Source: Megascapheus bottae | Taxonomy: Eukaryota > Chordata > Mammalia > Rodentia > Geomyidae | Direction of reading: 5' to 3' | Assembly: GCA_024803745.1 (NCBI GenBank) | Contig: JANJXV010000004.1 | Span: 54,936,358 to 55,000,357 of the forward strand | Length of the DNA stretch: 64,000 nt | Shown: piece by piece, positions 60,826 to 64,000 of the stretch | Position numbering within the stretch: the stretch's first letter is position 1 | Layout of the letters: each line of letters begins with the position of its first letter | Made by a program: the position numbers and the translations under genes | Notes under the pieces: model-generated | What the model was told of the DNA's origin: nothing | What the model saw: the letters and a program-made list of their open reading frames with translations, nothing else | Database searches by the model: none

Positions 60826-60851
60826 AGCTATTGATGGGAACATCAATAGCT
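60826..60851. other. Perfect 11-bp hairpin with GGAA loop
   Basis: AGCTATTGATG, GGAA, CATCAATAGCT: an exact inverted repeat. Confidence 0.9.
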
Positions 60852-60877
60852 GGTATGGAGGCCTGACCCGGGTGGGG

Positions 60878-60931
60878 GAGGAGAGAGAGAGCGAGAGAGA
60901 GCGAGAGAGCGAGAGAGCGAGAGAGCGAGAG

Positions 60932-60974
<43 letters not shown>

Positions 60975-61070
60975 GAGGGAGGGAGGGAGGGAGGGAGGGG
61001 GAGGGGGAGGGGGAGAGGGAGAGGGAGAGAGAGAGGGAGAGGGAGAGGGAGAGGGAGAGGGAGAGGGAAG
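60878..61070. repeat. Polypurine microsatellite (GA)n, (GAGC)n, (GGGA)n, (GGGAGA)n
   Basis: About 190 bases of nearly pure purine on the + strand with shifting unit size. ORFs here (RERERE, SPSPSP) are the repeat translated. Confidence 0.97.
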
Positions 61071-61084
61071 CAAAGGGGCCAGGA

Positions 61085-61400
61085 AGCCTAAAATCCCCTT
61101 CTAGTCAACCCCTCAAGTGGCATTCATTCAAACCACCTGGCCCCACCTTGGGGTCTGACACTGTTGTCTGAATTAAGGAATTATGCTGATGTCTACTGCC
61201 AAGTTGACTAATTGATGAATAAAGACCTTCTCTCTTACCTGTCCCGGTCACATATATTCTGTTGATTATTGTGGGTTTTCCAGCTCTGTTTCTAGCCTCA
61301 CTTTTGCTCTTTGAGGTATCTGTAGGCCGAGGCTGGACTGGCTTTAATGAGCTGCCACCAACTGTTTGTCTTGGTCCTGACCACAATCATTTTGCGCATA
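61085..61400. mobile_element. Possible old LTR fragment
   Basis: CCCACCTTGGGGTCTGACAC, then ATGAATAAAGACCTTCTCTC and GGTCACATATATTCTG look like a retroviral LTR polyadenylation region. No paired ends or internal genes seen; a plain single-copy origin is possible. Confidence 0.3.
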
Positions 61401-63402
61401 CATACCAAAAACTGCAATGTGAACAAAAATCATTCTGTTGACTGGATGCCAAAAGGCCTCATCCTCTCAGCCTTCCATACATGAAGGCAATTCCCACTCC
61501 AGAGCCCTGAACACCACTGAGGCACAGATTACTAGGTTACAAAGCAAGATAGAAATCTTATACCAAACATTGTTTCTTCACCCAAGATAAATTGTGTATT
61601 TCCTCTCTTCTAAAGCCAACACAATATCTTCTTGGATTCTGATCTCATTTCAACCACAGAAAAATGAGAGTCCTTACAAATGGATATCAGAAGCATACGC
61701 ACAGTAGTTTCAAAGCATCTTGCTAATTTGTCATTTCCCTATCTTAGGTAGAAATATATAAGAGGAATTCGCATAGAAACGTGTTTTTTCTCTAATTTCT
61801 TATTAGTAGTAAAAGATGCTTGCAATAAAATAGGATATTTAAAATGATCTCCTCATTGAAGATGGCACTTGTCACAGTGTGACTGCCAGCAATTGGGACA
61901 ATTAATGCAATTAGTTTAATATTATCATGTCAGTGATATTTTCCATTAGTGTCACAGAGTATGTAGTTAAATATACTTTCCTAGAGGGCTATATCTTTAT
62001 TATCCCTTTGGTCTTTGTGAGCTGGGGTACCAAAGGGAAAAAAAAGCAACCCCCAGCTGTGCTCTGAGGAAATGTAAGAACACAAAGCTATTCTTTAAAC
62101 CAGTGAAAAACAGAAAAAAAAAGCTCACATTAAGCATTAGATAGTTCCACTGTTGACAATGCACATTGTTCAAACAAGGGCCAAAGGTAAGTTCAATTGT
62201 TCTACCTTGCTGTCATCTCCCTAATGTTCTCACATGCATCTTTTAGACAGATGCTATTACAGAAACCAGCTTGGGACATAAAGGTTCTTTTTCTTCTCCT
62301 TTGTCCTTTCGGCACTGGGATCTTGCCTTCTGATAATTTGGCTGCTTCTTTAGAGACTAACTCTAGTCAGCAAGTGTAGACAGAGACTCTGGAGAGTCGT
62401 GTAAGGAGAGAGCAGGGAGGTGGGAAGCCATAGCAGTCTTGTCCAGCAGGAGTCCATTTATGTGTGTCTGTTGGGGGCAGTGAAGGACATTGTTGATGAA
62501 TGTTAACATGGCTGCTCCTGAACTCAAATGCTTTCTTCAAGATATAATGTTGCTTTATTCTGGGACTCTGCAGGAATTCTGTGGCATTGGGGCATTGTTT
62601 GACAATTCAAAGAGTTCTCCAATGGCAAGCTCGGCTTTTCTAAAAAAGAATCAATTAAGAACTCAAGTACTTTAGACACTGTGCAAGCAAGTCACAAATG
62701 TCCCTGCTTTGTACCTGAAGCAAAAAAGAGAGATTAAATGTTATTTTAGACCAAGGACAGCTGTCACCTAATGGGGTGAATTCCTTCCACAAAGAATCTA
62801 CAAGCAATGGAAAATGCCAAGGTCTATCATTATGTTAGCACATTAAACTAAAATATAATGCTTGCTAAATATTTTATACTGTAGTTAGTTTGATTTTAAT
62901 GCTTTGTTAGCTGTTAGCGGCTACTGTCCTACAATTTATGCTTGGATTTCTACCACTGAGAAACACGGACTTCCTCAAGAGATTTTTCCACCATATGTGT
63001 TGTTCTTTTTGTATATCAAATGCATCATCTTCATTTAGGTCATTTGCCATTCCATCAGATTTATTGATACCTGAACATGACATTACCAAGAGCATAGTCA
63101 TATTTCTCTGGTTTGTCCTGAATGTGAATGGTCAGAAAGCTTCTTTCTGATCAGTCTCATGATGGATCATATCAGCTGTGACTGGAAGGTGAAAGAGATT
63201 AGGACGGGGACCCCAAAGTGGAATTTCTAATCAAGTTTTGCTCCTGCCACAGGAGCTGAGAATGCAACAGAACTCTGGAAGGATTGCTGCTCTTGCTTCC
63301 AGCTTCCTGAAACTCCACAAAGCACTATCTCACTACTCATTGCACAAGCCAATTCTGCTTTCCCTCAAGGCAGAGACAGAAGGCAACAGCTGTACCCATA
63401 GC
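61401..63402. other. Intergenic, nothing confident
   Basis: No gene. 61,870-61,970 is TAAT/ATTA-rich and looks like possible conserved noncoding sequence. Confidence 0.5.
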
Positions 63403-63595
63403 TGGTATTTATGAAATGCCTAAGATGTGCCAGGAATTCCAAGTGCCATGTGTGCATTAACCCATTTGATCTTCACAGAAACCTTTGTTCAGTTGAACAA
63501 TTGAGACATAGAGGAATTCAAACACATAGCCATCCAATGTTACTGTGCCAGTGACAGCAAAAGGGGAATTTGAAACCAGTTATTCTACCTCAAGC
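63403..63595 (-). mobile_element. MIR SINE
   Basis: GTATTTATGAAATGCCTAAG, ATGTGCCAGGAATTCCAAGT, ATTAACCCATTTGATCTTCA, CAATTGAGACATAGAGGAAT: MIR in reverse. Confidence 0.83.
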
Positions 63596-63869
63596 ACATT
63601 ATTGAAAATTATATTCAGTGTGTATTGGATGCCATAATCAATGTTGGACATAGATGTACTAAATTAAAAAGGAAGTTTATGAATTGATCTAATATTTTGA
63701 AACATATACTAGATATGATAACAAATAGTAGTATCTAAGAAAAAGAGATAATGACTTTGATCTCTAGAAGTGGCTTTTTCAAAAATAAATTGTATTTCTG
63801 TTATTTTAAGTAATTGTACAAAAAAGTTACTATTACTAAGAGCAGCTTTTTTAATTTTTACTTATTTAT
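63596..63869. other. Intergenic, nothing recognised
   Basis: AT-rich, no feature. Confidence 0.55.
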
Positions 63870-64000
63870 TTTGGGTGGGGTTATGGGGCTTGAACTCTGG
63901 GTCTGGGCATTGTCCCTGAGCTCTTCATCTCAAGACCACTGCCATACCTCTGGGCCTGGGTGCTGTCCCTGAGCTCTTGAGCTCAAGGCTACTGCTCTAC
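63870..64000 (-). mobile_element. Composite SINE Geo half, internally duplicated, cut by the window end
   Basis: GGGGTTATGGGGCTTGAACT then two 53-base copies of the CTCTGGG...TGTCCCTGAGCTCTT segment (63,895-63,947 and 63,948-64,000). The rest lies outside the window. Confidence 0.9.

Noticed and set aside
60818..61171. 117-codon ORF with RERERE runs
   Set aside because: Purine microsatellite translated.

Overview
This is mammalian nuclear DNA, almost certainly from a rodent of the superfamily Geomyoidea (kangaroo rats, pocket mice, pocket gophers). Two things point there. The only recognisable protein-coding gene is the cannabinoid receptor CB1 (CNR1), with rodent-type residues. The window is also littered with a dimeric tRNA-like SINE whose left half is ID-like and whose right half matches the description of IDL-Geo, a SINE reported to be restricted to Geomyoidea. 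Both identifications come from reading and memory, not from a database search.

Layout. Positions 1-15,880 are upstream intergenic DNA with no gene: microsatellites, SINEs, L1 3' ends and an older repeat split by an L1. Positions 15,880-17,890 are a strong CpG island that I read as the CNR1 promoter plus untranslated first exon, ending at a good splice donor (intron starts 17,892). A ~19.1-kb intron follows (17,892-37,006). Its first ~8 kb carries no recognisable SINE or L1; the rest carries IDL-Geo, B1-like, composite and MIR copies. The coding exon starts at about 37,007. The intact 471-codon CB1 reading frame is 37,042-38,457 on the + strand, followed by a ~4-kb, repeat-free 3' UTR ending near an AATAAA at 42,392. 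Positions 42,420-64,000 are downstream intergenic DNA with nested transposons, including an L1 carrying ORF2 remnants and an IDL-Geo insertion.

How it works together: the CpG island drives a two-exon (or more) transcript whose whole receptor is encoded in one exon. In the simplest predicted splice form, the only AUG in exon 1 opens a five-codon upstream ORF across the exon junction. The long 3' UTR is free of insertions and probably carries post-transcriptional control.

I found no undescribed defence, metabolic or mobile system. The most interesting items are the spliced uORF, the apparent loss of the CB1a splice donor, the sharing of the Geo module between two SINE families, four nested SINE insertions that give a relative age order, and some precise duplications and hairpins. 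Long ORFs in the CpG island and microsatellites are composition artefacts.
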